Assembly: GCA_948744995.1 (NCBI GenBank)
Contig: CAPZCD010000005.1
Location: forward strand, 1-32,407
Direction: 5' to 3'
DNA length: 32,407 bases
Source of the DNA: an uncultured Rickettsiales bacterium
GTDB taxonomy: Bacteria; Pseudomonadota; Alphaproteobacteria; Rickettsiales; UBA1997
A program made the position numbers and the translations under genes. Shown here one piece after another: positions 16,299 through 24,016 of the stretch. The notes beneath the pieces were generated by a model. It saw nothing but the letters and a program-made list of their open reading frames with translations. It was not told the origin of the DNA and made no database searches. The stretch's first letter is position 1. Every line of letters starts with the position of its first letter.

Positions 16299-17375
16299 AT
16301 GATAGCAGAGTATATGGCAAAATATGTAAAAAACGACATTGCTTACGATCTAATAATGGGAGTAATATATTTTTTAATTTCATATTTAGCGACAAAATGT
16401 GTGAACTTCATACTAAACAGACTAAGTGGAAAATTTTCTAAGAGGAATGGTAATATATCAAATTTGTCAGTTATTTCTTCATTAAAAGAACCAGTTGATG
16501 CAGGAATATGGGTTTTATGTATTTATCGAACTCTAGCCGTTACCAACAGAAACATAATATTCCTAAAAGAGATAGTTGTTGTTTTAGTGGCTTATATCAT
16601 ATTCTGGTTACTCATAAGATTTATAAATCACTACAGTTCCAAAATTATTGAAAATAAAGAAAAAAATAACGAAAAGATTGATTATGTCGGAATAGATTTT
16701 ATCAAAAAATCCATACAGGCAATATTATTTTTCGTGGTAGTACTATGTTGTATGGGACAACTTGGAGTTAGCTTACATAGTCTTTTAGCAATTGGCGGGT
16801 TTGGTGGTGCTGCGATAGGTCTAGGAGCTCAGGATTTATTTAAAAATATGTTTGGTACCTTATCCATATATCTGAATAAGCCATTTAGTGTTGGTGACTG
16901 GGTAGCTTCACCAGACAGACAAATTGAAGGATTTATAAAACAAATAGGTTGGAGACAAACGACCATAACAACATTCGGGCAGTATCCGATATACGTACCA
17001 AATTCAGTTTTCAACGAGATTATAATAGAAAATAAGGGACGTATGATGAATCGGCAGATAGAAGAATGTATCCCTGTAACCTATTTAGATACTGATAAAA
17101 TAGACAAAATTACAAGTGAAGTAGAATCTATGATAAGGAACAACAAAGAGATAAATCAAAGATGTTTCCTAATGGTACGTTTTGAGTCTATATCAAAACC
17201 AGCAACCCTAAATTTGAAAATTCTAGCTTATACCAATGATGTAGGTCTGCTTAGCTATAGTAGGACGAAGCAAGATATTCTTTTGGCAGCTATGAATATC
17301 ATAAAAGACAATGGTGGAGAATTAGCTTATGATGTTACTAAGGTTCTATTGCCGGATAACAAGAATAAATTATAA
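16299..17375 (+). CDS. MscS-family mechanosensitive channel
   Basis: A 358-aa inner-membrane protein with about four N-terminal membrane helices. The pore-lining TM3 segment (about 160-185) is LLAIGGFGGAAIGLGAQDLF with the Gly/Ala pattern of MscS. The MscS beta domain follows (PFSVGDWV, VEGFIKQIGW-like turn, YPIYVPNSVF), then an alpha/beta C-terminal domain. The family releases solutes when membrane tension rises in hypo-osmotic shock. Size and the extra N-terminal helices are closer to YnaI/YbdG-type relatives than to the 286-aa MscS. The gene has its own strong promoter, and mtaB starts 23 nt after its stop. Confidence 0.9.
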   Translation: MIAEYMAKYVKNDIAYDLIMGVIYFLISYLATKCVNFILNRLSGKFSKRNGNISNLSVISSLKEPVDAGIWVLCIYRTLAVTNRNIIFLKEIVVVLVAYIIFWLLIRFINHYSSKIIENKEKNNEKIDYVGIDFIKKSIQAILFFVVVLCCMGQLGVSLHSLLAIGGFGGAAIGLGAQDLFKNMFGTLSIYLNKPFSVGDWVASPDRQIEGFIKQIGWRQTTITTFGQYPIYVPNSVFNEIIIENKGRMMNRQIEECIPVTYLDTDKIDKITSEVESMIRNNKEINQRCFLMVRFESISKPATLNLKILAYTNDVGLLSYSRTKQDILLAAMNIIKDNGGELAYDVTKVLLPDNKNKL

Positions 17376-17398
17376 AAATTTCTTAGTTTAATAAGTGA

Positions 17399-18631
17399 AT
17401 GCAAGGTGATAAAGTTAAGGTAATAACTTTTGGCTGTAGACTAAATAGCTATGAGAGTGAGGTTATAAAGGATATCCTTTTAAAAAATGATGTATTTGCA
17501 TTTACTTCCCAAAAAATAGTTATATTTAATAGTTGTGCTGTAACCAAAGAGGCTGAAAGGCAATTATGTCAATCTATTAGGAGGGCTAAAAAAGAAGGAG
17601 GAGATGGTATATTAATAGGCGTTGTAGGCTGTGCCGTCCAAGTGAATAAGGGTTTTTATGCCAGTATGCCGGAAGTTGATTTTATTATTGGTAATAATCT
17701 GAAACTTGAGTTAAGTAGCTATACAAATATAACAAATAATCCAGTTGTAGTACAAAATGACCTACAAAATAAACGTAATCTTAATCACATAATTAGTGGT
17801 TTTGAAAATAAAAGTAGAGCCTTCGTACAGATACAAAATGGCTGTAATAACCAATGCTCATTTTGTCTAACACGATTAGCTAGAGGAAAAAGTATATCCT
17901 TAAATCCCAAAATGGTAATTGAACAAATAAAAAAACTTGTTGATAGTGGTTATAAAGAAATAGTTTTGACGGGAATAAATATTGGTGATTATGGTAGTGA
18001 TTTTGAAGAAAAATTAAACTTAGGTATCCTCATAGAGAAAATTTTGCAGAAAACTTCAATAGAGCGACTAAGGTTATCATCACTAGATATAGCTTGTTTA
18101 AATAATGAGACTCTAGATGTTATCAAGGGTGAAGATAGGCTTATGCCACATTTACATTTGAGCTTACAATCCGGTGATAATATGATTTTAAAGCGAATGA
18201 TGCGTCGACATACGAGAGAAGACGTATTTGATATTTGTAGTGAGATATTAAGTTCAAGGCCTAATGTTGTTTTTGGAGCTGATTTTATAGCAGGTTTTCC
18301 AACTGAGACGGAGGATATGCATAAAAACTCATTAGAAGTTATAGAAAAAGTACCTATAACCTACGGACATATCTTTCCTTATTCGGAGAGGAGCGGTACA
18401 AAAGCTGCTCTGATGCCGCAACTGCCTAAGAATATTAGAAAATCTAGGGCTAAAGAATTGAGAAATTTGGCAGAATTTAATATGAATAAATTAAGAAACA
18501 GTTTGTTAGGAACTAAACAAAAGGTGTTGATAGAAACAAAGAATCTGGGGAGACTGGAGAATTATCTTCAAGTTAATCTTGAAGGGGATTTTGAAAGAAA
18601 TATAGGTGAGATATTGGAGGTGGTGGTTTAA
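17399..18631 (+). CDS. mtaB: tRNA t6A37 methylthiotransferase MtaB
   Basis: A 410-aa radical SAM methylthiotransferase. The N-terminal UPF0004 domain binds one 4Fe-4S cluster through Cys13 (TFGCRLNSYESE), Cys46 (NSCAVT) and Cys78 (VGCAVQ). The radical SAM cluster uses Cys149, Cys153 and Cys156 (GCNNQCSFC). Later motifs include LTGINIGDYG, LHLSLQSGDNMILKRMMRR and FGADFIAGFPTE. The GCRLN and NIGDYG variants favour MtaB, which makes ms2t6A in tRNAs reading ANN codons, over MiaB or RimO. The C-terminal TRAM-like part is short. It converges on rpiB with 13 nt between them. Confidence 0.88.
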   Translation: MQGDKVKVITFGCRLNSYESEVIKDILLKNDVFAFTSQKIVIFNSCAVTKEAERQLCQSIRRAKKEGGDGILIGVVGCAVQVNKGFYASMPEVDFIIGNNLKLELSSYTNITNNPVVVQNDLQNKRNLNHIISGFENKSRAFVQIQNGCNNQCSFCLTRLARGKSISLNPKMVIEQIKKLVDSGYKEIVLTGINIGDYGSDFEEKLNLGILIEKILQKTSIERLRLSSLDIACLNNETLDVIKGEDRLMPHLHLSLQSGDNMILKRMMRRHTREDVFDICSEILSSRPNVVFGADFIAGFPTETEDMHKNSLEVIEKVPITYGHIFPYSERSGTKAALMPQLPKNIRKSRAKELRNLAEFNMNKLRNSLLGTKQKVLIETKNLGRLENYLQVNLEGDFERNIGEILEVVV

Positions 18632-18644
18632 TATAGGTGTGGTT

Positions 18645-19088
18645 TTAGTTTTGATTGATATATTCATCCAGTTTCTTCACTCTATTCACATGCCTACCGC
18701 CAGCAAAATCCGTCTGCAGAAAGACTTTAACATTTTCAAGTGCACATTCTTTTCCAATAATACGTCCTCCTAAACATAATATATTTGCGTCATTATGTTC
18801 CCTAGTTAGTCTCGCTTCTAGACTATTATGGCATAGACCGGCTCGTATTCCCTTATGTCTATTGGCAGCCATTGACATACCTATACCAGTACCACATATT
18901 AATATACCAAAATCACTCGATTTATCCAGAATTTTATTTACCACTTTTAGCGCATAGTCGGGATAGTCAACTGGTTCTTGACCGTTAGTACCCAAATCTT
19001 CAAAATCGTACTGTCTGCTTAATTCCTCTAAAATGTAGGTTTTCAACTCTAAACCAGCTCTATCTGATGCTATTACAATTTTTTTCAT
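18645..19088 (-). CDS. rpiB: ribose-5-phosphate isomerase B
   Basis: A 147-aa RpiB/LacAB-family isomerase interconverting ribose-5-phosphate and ribulose-5-phosphate. The phosphate-binding start is IASDRAG (usually SDHAG; His is replaced by Arg here). The catalytic Cys65 is in LICGTGIGMSMAANRHKGIRA, and His98 is in TREHNDANILCLGGR. The ATG at 19088 matches the family's MKK/MKI start; a GTG at 19100 is in frame but would overlap the upstream stop. It is the last gene of a minus-strand set after the beta-barrel gene, 5 nt apart. Confidence 0.9.
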   Translation of the reverse strand: MKKIVIASDRAGLELKTYILEELSRQYDFEDLGTNGQEPVDYPDYALKVVNKILDKSSDFGILICGTGIGMSMAANRHKGIRAGLCHNSLEARLTREHNDANILCLGGRIIGKECALENVKVFLQTDFAGGRHVNRVKKLDEYINQN

Positions 19089-19093
19089 AATTT

Positions 19094-19891
19094 TTACCAC
19101 ACGTATTTCAAACCAATATTAAAACTATCAGCTCTTTTAAGATTGATATTATGTGAGTTATCACCATATCTTAATTTTATTTTGTTAATATTTTTAAAAA
19201 ATTTGTACCTAAAACTAAGCAATAGAGAATCAGTAAAGGCTACCTCAAAACCCCCAATAAATTGATATGCTACTGCTATATAACTTTCTATACTGACCAC
19301 ATTACTTTCATTAAAATCACTTTGTATAATTCCAAAACCCAGCGAGACGAACGGAATAAATCTTGAATAATTACTTTCAGCTAAAACATTCAAAAAGTAA
19401 TTCCTAAAGTGCATTTTAAATCCATTTAAGGTACCTCCTAAATTTAGATTTGATATCTTATAGGTAAGTTCCGAATAATCAACCTCCATAGTGATATTAT
19501 TATTAAAGTAGTAGCCAACACTAACCGAATAGGAATTATTTGACTTATAGTTGTCAATACCACCGTCATCTATTGTTCCATTTAAGGTTAGTTTTGGCAA
19601 AAAATATATGGAGGTGTAGAATCTACCATCTCTATACATATTTAGACCATCATTATCGGGTTTGTACTTTAATTTACCCTTGTATTGATTTTTTATTTGA
19701 TCCTCATTCTTATATCTGTTAACTAACTTCTTACTGGTATTTTTATTAACGTCTTCCAATTCGATCTCTTCCGGTAAAAATAGTACTGTTTTTGCAAATG
19801 AGATACTATTTGGCACAATCAATATAAAATGCATAATAGCAGCATTAGCTATTGCAAAAATTGTAAGATATTTACATTTTCTATTCTTCAT
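19094..19891 (-). CDS. outer membrane beta-barrel protein
   Basis: A 265-aa protein with a long signal peptide ending near residue 33 (NSISFA). A charged linker (about 35-80) is followed by alternating amphipathic strands from FYTSIYFLPKLTL to the end. The C-terminal strand (FNIGLKYVW) ends in an aromatic residue, as BAM substrates do. Strand count and motifs such as GFEVAFTDSLLLSFRYKF point to an eight-stranded OmpA/Omp25-like barrel of the kind used as surface antigens by Rickettsiales. It starts one base after the stop of the 241-aa gene and ends 5 nt before rpiB, so the three genes are probably one transcript. Exact family unknown. Confidence 0.8.
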   Translation of the reverse strand: MKNRKCKYLTIFAIANAAIMHFILIVPNSISFAKTVLFLPEEIELEDVNKNTSKKLVNRYKNEDQIKNQYKGKLKYKPDNDGLNMYRDGRFYTSIYFLPKLTLNGTIDDGGIDNYKSNNSYSVSVGYYFNNNITMEVDYSELTYKISNLNLGGTLNGFKMHFRNYFLNVLAESNYSRFIPFVSLGFGIIQSDFNESNVVSIESYIAVAYQFIGGFEVAFTDSLLLSFRYKFFKNINKIKLRYGDNSHNINLKRADSFNIGLKYVW

Positions 19892-19892
19892 A

Positions 19893-20618
19893 TCAAAACT
19901 TATTTTTTATTTTTTTTCTAAATTTTATTTTTCTCTCTCTCAATAAATTATCTGAATTAGTTCTAGAAAAAACAACGTATTTATTACATTCTACATAGTT
20001 TTCTGTCGGATCAGACTGAGATATTTTAACCAAAACATCCCTATTTTCATCATCGTCATCAAAATTAGCTCTAAATATCTCTTTGATATAAAATTTTTTG
20101 TCTATTACCTTATTATGGATTACTAATTCGTTTTGATTTATGATTTGAACCTCTATCAACCCATTTTTAAGCAGATCAGAAACTGATTTATTATTATTCA
20201 AAACGTCTTCATATTTTTTCATATCTATTTTGGAACAGGTATGCTCAAAAAGTAAACTTGAACTCCACTCACTATAGTTAGTTAGTAAAATAGTATCTAA
20301 AAAGCTGTTTTTACTAACTTTGGCATATAACATGATTTTTATGAGATCACATTTATTTTCTAAATCTCTTAAGTTTTCTCTTTCAAAAGCGTTCGCCGCT
20401 TCTGGCTTGTATTTGTAGTAATCTCTGCAATTTTTTATGTGAAAACCTAATTTTTGAAAATAGATTGGAAATTCCATTGTCATACTATTTGTCAATTTTT
20501 CTACTATTTCTGTGGTGTCTTCTCTTTTGTGCCCTATATCCGATATATTGTAATCAAAAAATACAAAATCTATAAAAAGAGAAATAATAAGAACGGCTAC
20601 TACTATATATTTACGCAC
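19893..20618 (-). CDS. uncharacterised 241-aa exported or anchored protein
   Basis: I do not recognise this protein. It begins MRKYIVVAVLIISLFIDFVFF, a signal peptide or single membrane anchor (about 4-24). The remaining 215 residues are hydrophilic and presumably periplasmic, with several Cys (CRDYY, NKCDL, HTCSK, ECNKY) that could pair. The C-terminus is strongly basic (ERKIKFRKKIKNKF). It is the first gene of the probable operon with the beta-barrel protein and rpiB, so a role alongside the barrel protein is possible but unproven. Confidence 0.7.
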   Translation of the reverse strand: MRKYIVVAVLIISLFIDFVFFDYNISDIGHKREDTTEIVEKLTNSMTMEFPIYFQKLGFHIKNCRDYYKYKPEAANAFERENLRDLENKCDLIKIMLYAKVSKNSFLDTILLTNYSEWSSSLLFEHTCSKIDMKKYEDVLNNNKSVSDLLKNGLIEVQIINQNELVIHNKVIDKKFYIKEIFRANFDDDDENRDVLVKISQSDPTENYVECNKYVVFSRTNSDNLLRERKIKFRKKIKNKF

Positions 20619-20655
20619 TTTACAGTAAATTTACTTGTTTAAAAGTTTGTGAATA

Positions 20656-20787
20656 ATGATTTCATTATACAATTTTGTTTTATTATTGCAAGATTTTAGG
20701 TGGCTAGTAAAGAGTATTGCTAATATAGTATGTATTCTAGATCGCCCATCAATAGTTGATAAAATATATAAAAAACAAGGAATATAG
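20656..20787 (+). other. candidate 43-codon ORF or gene remnant
   Basis: The ORF starts MISLYNFVLLLQDFRWLVKS and ends DKIYKKQGI. Its last 15 codons align in frame, with one codon-sized gap and a shared stop, to the second repeat copy at 30911-30961 (KLSKKNDGI). No Shine-Dalgarno sequence is present. It may be the tail of a duplicated, decayed gene rather than a live small gene. Confidence 0.25.
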
Positions 20788-20887
20788 GGGTAAAATAGGT
20801 TAAGATAAAAAAATATAACAAATATTAATTGTCATTTAAAAATTTGGCAATTATTTAAGTATAATCAGTCATTGATAAGCAATCCCT
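20741..20887 (+). repeat. long diverged intergenic repeat, copy A (upstream of rpsP)
   Basis: The stretch from CCCATCAATAGTTGATAAA to AAGTATAATCAGTCATTGATAAGCAATCC aligns along its whole length with 30911-31063. The two copies share the order of blocks GGAATATAG, TAAG-ATAAAAAA, CAAAT, AATTGT and AAGTATAATCA, then CATTG-TAAGCAA. The TATAAT within (20860-20865) could be the rpsP -10. Confidence 0.6.
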
Positions 20888-20980
20888 ATCTATCTTACAA
20901 CAACACTCTTGAACTTTAACCAAAAGATATTATTATAAAGGAATGCATTAATTTTTTAATAAAGTAAATTACATTTTGAT

Positions 20981-21295
20981 ATGTCAACTAAAATAAGATT
21001 AGCCAGAGCTGGCAGAAGAAATTTACCTTTCTACCACATAGTCATTGCGGATTCAAGATCACCAAGAGACGGCAAGTTTATAGAAAATATAGGTTACTAT
21101 GACCCAATTCAAAAAGAAGAGGCAAGTAATCGTCTAAAAGTAAAAAATGACAGAGCTATTTACTGGTTAGGTGTTGGAGCGGAGCCAACCGAAAGGGTAG
21201 CACTGTTGTTATGCAAAGCCGGAGTAGAAGAAGCTACAAAGTATAAGCCAAAACAATTATTCAAAAAAGCACCAAGAAACAAGAAAAAACGATAA
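20981..21295 (+). CDS. rpsP: 30S ribosomal protein bS16
   Basis: A 104-aa bS16 with the family start STKIRLARAGRRNLPFYHIV, then DSRSPRDGKFIENIGYYDP and AIYWLGVGAEPTERVALLL. It helps assemble the 30S body by binding 16S rRNA. It is a little longer than the E. coli protein, with a basic tail (KKAPRNKKKR). The usual partners rimM, trmD and rplS do not follow; rpoZ and ffh do instead. Confidence 0.97.
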   Translation: MSTKIRLARAGRRNLPFYHIVIADSRSPRDGKFIENIGYYDPIQKEEASNRLKVKNDRAIYWLGVGAEPTERVALLLCKAGVEEATKYKPKQLFKKAPRNKKKR

Positions 21296-21301
21296 TCTCA
21301 A

Positions 21302-21317
21302 GATATTTGTTAATATC
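21302..21317 (+). terminator. weak hairpin after rpsP
   Basis: GATATT-TGTT-AATATC forms a 6-bp AT-rich stem just after the rpsP stop, with a loose T-rich stretch (TATTTGTTTT) about 10 nt later. It is only a possible attenuator or terminator. Confidence 0.25.
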
Positions 21318-21416
21318 CTGTAGTATTTGTTTTGCTTAGTAGGTATGCTTATAGGTATGAGAGTTGGTTGGTCAGGTTTAAGATCGTAGTATTATTAACA
21401 ATTTATAGATATAGAG

Positions 21417-21812
21417 ATGGAAAGAATATCCATAGAGAAGTGTTTAAAAGAGATACCAAATAAGTTTAAATTAGCGGTTATTGCCATGAATAGAGCAAGG
21501 AGTATATTGCTTGGTTCAAAAACAAGTGTCGCTGATACAAAGTACGCCAAGAAGAGTGTGAATAAATCACTGATTGAAATAGAAAATGAAAAAATAGATC
21601 TAGATTCTTTTGAGAAGGAAGTAAGACATAATTTATTGGTGAATAATTTATTTCTCAAGGATACGCACAGTGTATCTGATATAGATACCAATGATTCTGG
21701 TAATGTTATCGATTTATCGGCAGATACCGATATTGATTTATCTGATTCTGATTCCGAAGATATTGATGACGAGGAAGGTGATTTTACCGATGGTGATTCT
21801 GACATAGAATAA
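21417..21812 (+). CDS. rpoZ: RNA polymerase omega subunit with long acidic tail
   Basis: The first 70 residues match omega: ERISIEKCLKEIPNKFKLAV, then NRARSILLGS, a V..K..V segment and LIEIENEKID. Omega binds the C-terminal region of beta-prime, aids polymerase assembly and in many proteobacteria forms part of a ppGpp site. After about residue 85 comes a tail of 47 residues made largely of Asp, Ser and Glu, with about twenty acidic residues and no basic ones. Such tails are unusual in omega. It lies between rpsP and ffh, 14 nt before ffh. The almost equally long frame on the opposite strand is a shadow of the repetitive GAT codons. Confidence 0.82.
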   Translation: MERISIEKCLKEIPNKFKLAVIAMNRARSILLGSKTSVADTKYAKKSVNKSLIEIENEKIDLDSFEKEVRHNLLVNNLFLKDTHSVSDIDTNDSGNVIDLSADTDIDLSDSDSEDIDDEEGDFTDGDSDIE

Positions 21813-21826
21813 TCTATTTTATTTGT

Positions 21827-23188
21827 ATGTTTGACAGTATAACCAAAAATTTCAACAGTGTTTTAGATAAAATAAAAGGTAAAAAGTTTTTATCAGAATC
21901 TGACCTGGAAATTACGACAAGAGAAGTAAGATTAGCTTTATTGGAAGCTGATGTTTCATTACCAGTAGTTAAGGACTTTATTAAAAGTATAAAGAATGAA
22001 TTTATAGGTCAAGAAGTTATAAAGGGTGTAAAACCCGGTGAGATGATTATAAAAATAATCAATGATGAACTAATAAAACTATTTGGAGATGAAGTTGGTG
22101 ATTTGCAATTTAACAATAAACCCACCATTGTATTAATGATTGGCCTTCAAGGGAGTGGTAAAACAACAACAGCTGCGAAGTTAGCTAATAGGTTTAAGGT
22201 TAGATTTAGTAAAAAAGTTTTGCTAGTTTCTCTTGATATTTATAGACCAGCCGCTCAGGAACAACTTGAAACTTTGGCAAAACAAATTGCAGTTGATAGT
22301 TTAGATATTGTAGTGGGACAAACACCTGTTGAAATATGTAAAAGAGCTATAGAACTAAATAATAGTAACAGTTATGACGTTATTATATTTGATACAGCTG
22401 GCAGGTTAGCGGTAGATGAAGTTATGATGACCGAATTGGTAGATATAAAGAATTTTTTAAAACCAGATGAGACTGTATTTGTAGCCGACTCGCTTACGGG
22501 GCAAGATGCTGTTAGCACAGCTAAGGAATTTAATGAAAGAATAGGCATCAATAGTGTTGCTCTAACAAGGCTGGATGGTGATGGTAGAGGAGGAGCTGCC
22601 TTAAGTATAAGGGTTGTGACTGGATGCCCTATAAGGTATATAGGTTTGGGTGAAAAAATTAATGATATTGATGTGTTTCATACCAAAAGGATTGTATCCA
22701 GAATATTAGATGAGGGTGATATAGTATCACTGGTAGAAAAGACAGAACAGATAATTAATAGGAATGAAGCAGAAGAGATGGGGGAGAGGCTTAGTTCAGG
22801 AAAATTTGACCTTAATGATCTTCTTAAGCAGATGAAAATAATGGGGAAATTCGGTGGATTGGCAAATATTATTAGTTTTTTACCTGGTGCTAGCAAAATA
22901 AAGGATATACTAGTTGAAAAAGGACTAGAAAATGCTACCTTTAAAAAACAAGAGGCTATAATTAATTCTATGACAAAAGAAGAGAGGCGAAATCCGGATC
23001 TACTAAATTCTTCCAGAAAGTTTAGAATAGCCAGTGGTAGTGGAACGAAAGTGCAAGATATTAATAGTCTATTGAAAAAATTTAAGGAAATGAGTAGTAT
23101 GGTACAAAAAATTGGTAAAATGGATAAGAGCCAAATGAAAAATATATTGGACTCACTGGGTGGTGGTGATAACAATTTTGGCTTTTAG
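21827..23188 (+). CDS. ffh: signal recognition particle protein Ffh
   Basis: A 453-aa SRP54-type GTPase. The N domain spans about 1-90, with ALLEADVSLPVV. The G domain has the P-loop GLQGSGKTTT (106-115), DIYRPAAQEQL, DTAGRL, and TRLDGDGRGGAAL. The Met-rich M domain from about 300 contains KQMKIMGKFGGL and the 4.5S RNA-binding helix motif SRKFRIASGSGTKVQDINSLLKKF. Ffh with 4.5S RNA targets nascent membrane proteins to FtsY and the translocon. It is the last gene of rpsP-rpoZ-ffh; tRNA-Thr starts 23 nt later. Confidence 0.97.
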   Translation: MFDSITKNFNSVLDKIKGKKFLSESDLEITTREVRLALLEADVSLPVVKDFIKSIKNEFIGQEVIKGVKPGEMIIKIINDELIKLFGDEVGDLQFNNKPTIVLMIGLQGSGKTTTAAKLANRFKVRFSKKVLLVSLDIYRPAAQEQLETLAKQIAVDSLDIVVGQTPVEICKRAIELNNSNSYDVIIFDTAGRLAVDEVMMTELVDIKNFLKPDETVFVADSLTGQDAVSTAKEFNERIGINSVALTRLDGDGRGGAALSIRVVTGCPIRYIGLGEKINDIDVFHTKRIVSRILDEGDIVSLVEKTEQIINRNEAEEMGERLSSGKFDLNDLLKQMKIMGKFGGLANIISFLPGASKIKDILVEKGLENATFKKQEAIINSMTKEERRNPDLLNSSRKFRIASGSGTKVQDINSLLKKFKEMSSMVQKIGKMDKSQMKNILDSLGGGDNNFGF

Positions 23189-23211
23189 TTTAAAGTAGTG
23201 TATTTTCTCAT

Positions 23212-23287
23212 GCCGAAATAGCTCAGCTGGTAGAGCACCTGATTCGTAATCAGTAGGTCGCGTGTTCGAATCACGTTTTCGGCACCA
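23212..23287 (+). tRNA. tRNA-Thr (anticodon CGU)
   Basis: A 76-nt cloverleaf with encoded CCA. The acceptor GCCGAAA pairs with TTTCGGC, with discriminator A. The D-loop has AGCTGGTA, the anticodon loop is TTCGTAA (anticodon CGT), and the T-loop is TTCGAAT. The first pair of the anticodon stem (27-43) is C with T; the other four pairs are good. It reads ACG codons. Confidence 0.93.
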
Positions 23288-23692
23288 TTGTTGTGTGTTG
23301 TGGTTTTTTGATGACTTTCTTGGATAACGCACTATTAAAGTAAAATATTTGGCTTCGCCGCCTGGATATTCTATTTTTCTTTGTAGGTAGAATTTTATCG
23401 ATGTATTCTAATATTATTATATGTTAGTGGTGACATTGGCGTTTTATGTTTAATTTATAGATAAATGTGCGTTTTTTACGTGTAAAGGATTTAAAGGTAA
23501 GCTATTTAAGGAGTAATATCACATTTAACTATAATTACCTGTTGGTAAACAATCTTTAAAATATCTAGTTTTATTTGCTTGACTTTTGTTTATTTTTGGC
23601 TAAAATCTTAGAGTCAAAAAAATTTTTAAAAAAATAATTAACATAGCATACTCTGTAGATAGAGAGGGTAGAAGTGTCTTTTGTGTTTTTAT
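23288..23692. other. spacer between the two tRNA genes
   Basis: No reading frame of note. It contains an isolated GC-rich patch (GGCTTCGCCGCCTGG, near 23351-23365) of unknown origin and the tRNA-fMet promoter at 23579-23606. Confidence 0.5.
23579..23606 (+). promoter_or_regulatory. tRNA-fMet promoter
   Basis: TTGACT (23579-23584) and TAAAAT (23601-23606) are separated by 16 nt. This leaves a leader of about 80 nt before the tRNA, to be removed by processing. Confidence 0.5.
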
Positions 23693-23769
23693 CGCGGGAT
23701 AGAGCAGTTAGGTAGCTTGCCAGGCTCATAATCTGGAGGTTGTAGGTTCAAATCCTACTCCCGCAACCA
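23693..23769 (+). tRNA. initiator tRNA-fMet (anticodon CAU)
   Basis: A 77-nt tRNA with encoded CCA and CTCATAA anticodon loop. The first base C faces A72 (CGCGGGA with TCCCGCA), the unpaired 1-72 that marks initiators and allows formylation. A11-U24 is also as in initiators. The anticodon stem carries A29-U41, G30-C40 and G31-U39 in place of the usual three G-C pairs. Confidence 0.93.
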
Positions 23770-24016
23770 GTTTTCCAATAGGTTTAATTTTCTTGTTTCT
23801 TAGTATTGAGTCTTTTACAGATTTACCATAGGTGCAGAGTACTGGTCTTTTATTAATAAAAAATTAAAAGCTATATTGTCTAAAGAAATTTAGTATATTT
23901 TATATATTTATGGTAACTATTCAATAAAAATTGTTCATAATATTCCACAATCTTGCTTTTCCAAAAAACAATACTACACTAGCTGCAATTAATATTCGAT
24001 TAACAATACATAAAGA

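Larger units (their letters stand above)
20619..20980. other. spacer before rpsP with a long diverged repeat
   Basis: Between the divergent 241-aa gene and rpsP lie repeat copy A (20741-20887), a short candidate ORF (20656-20787) and a TATAAT at 20860-20865 that may serve rpsP. Confidence 0.5.

Noticed and set aside
21395..21805. A long Ser-rich reading frame opposite rpoZ
   Set aside because: It is the mirror of the GAT/GAA-rich acidic tail; the plus strand shows clear omega-subunit similarity.
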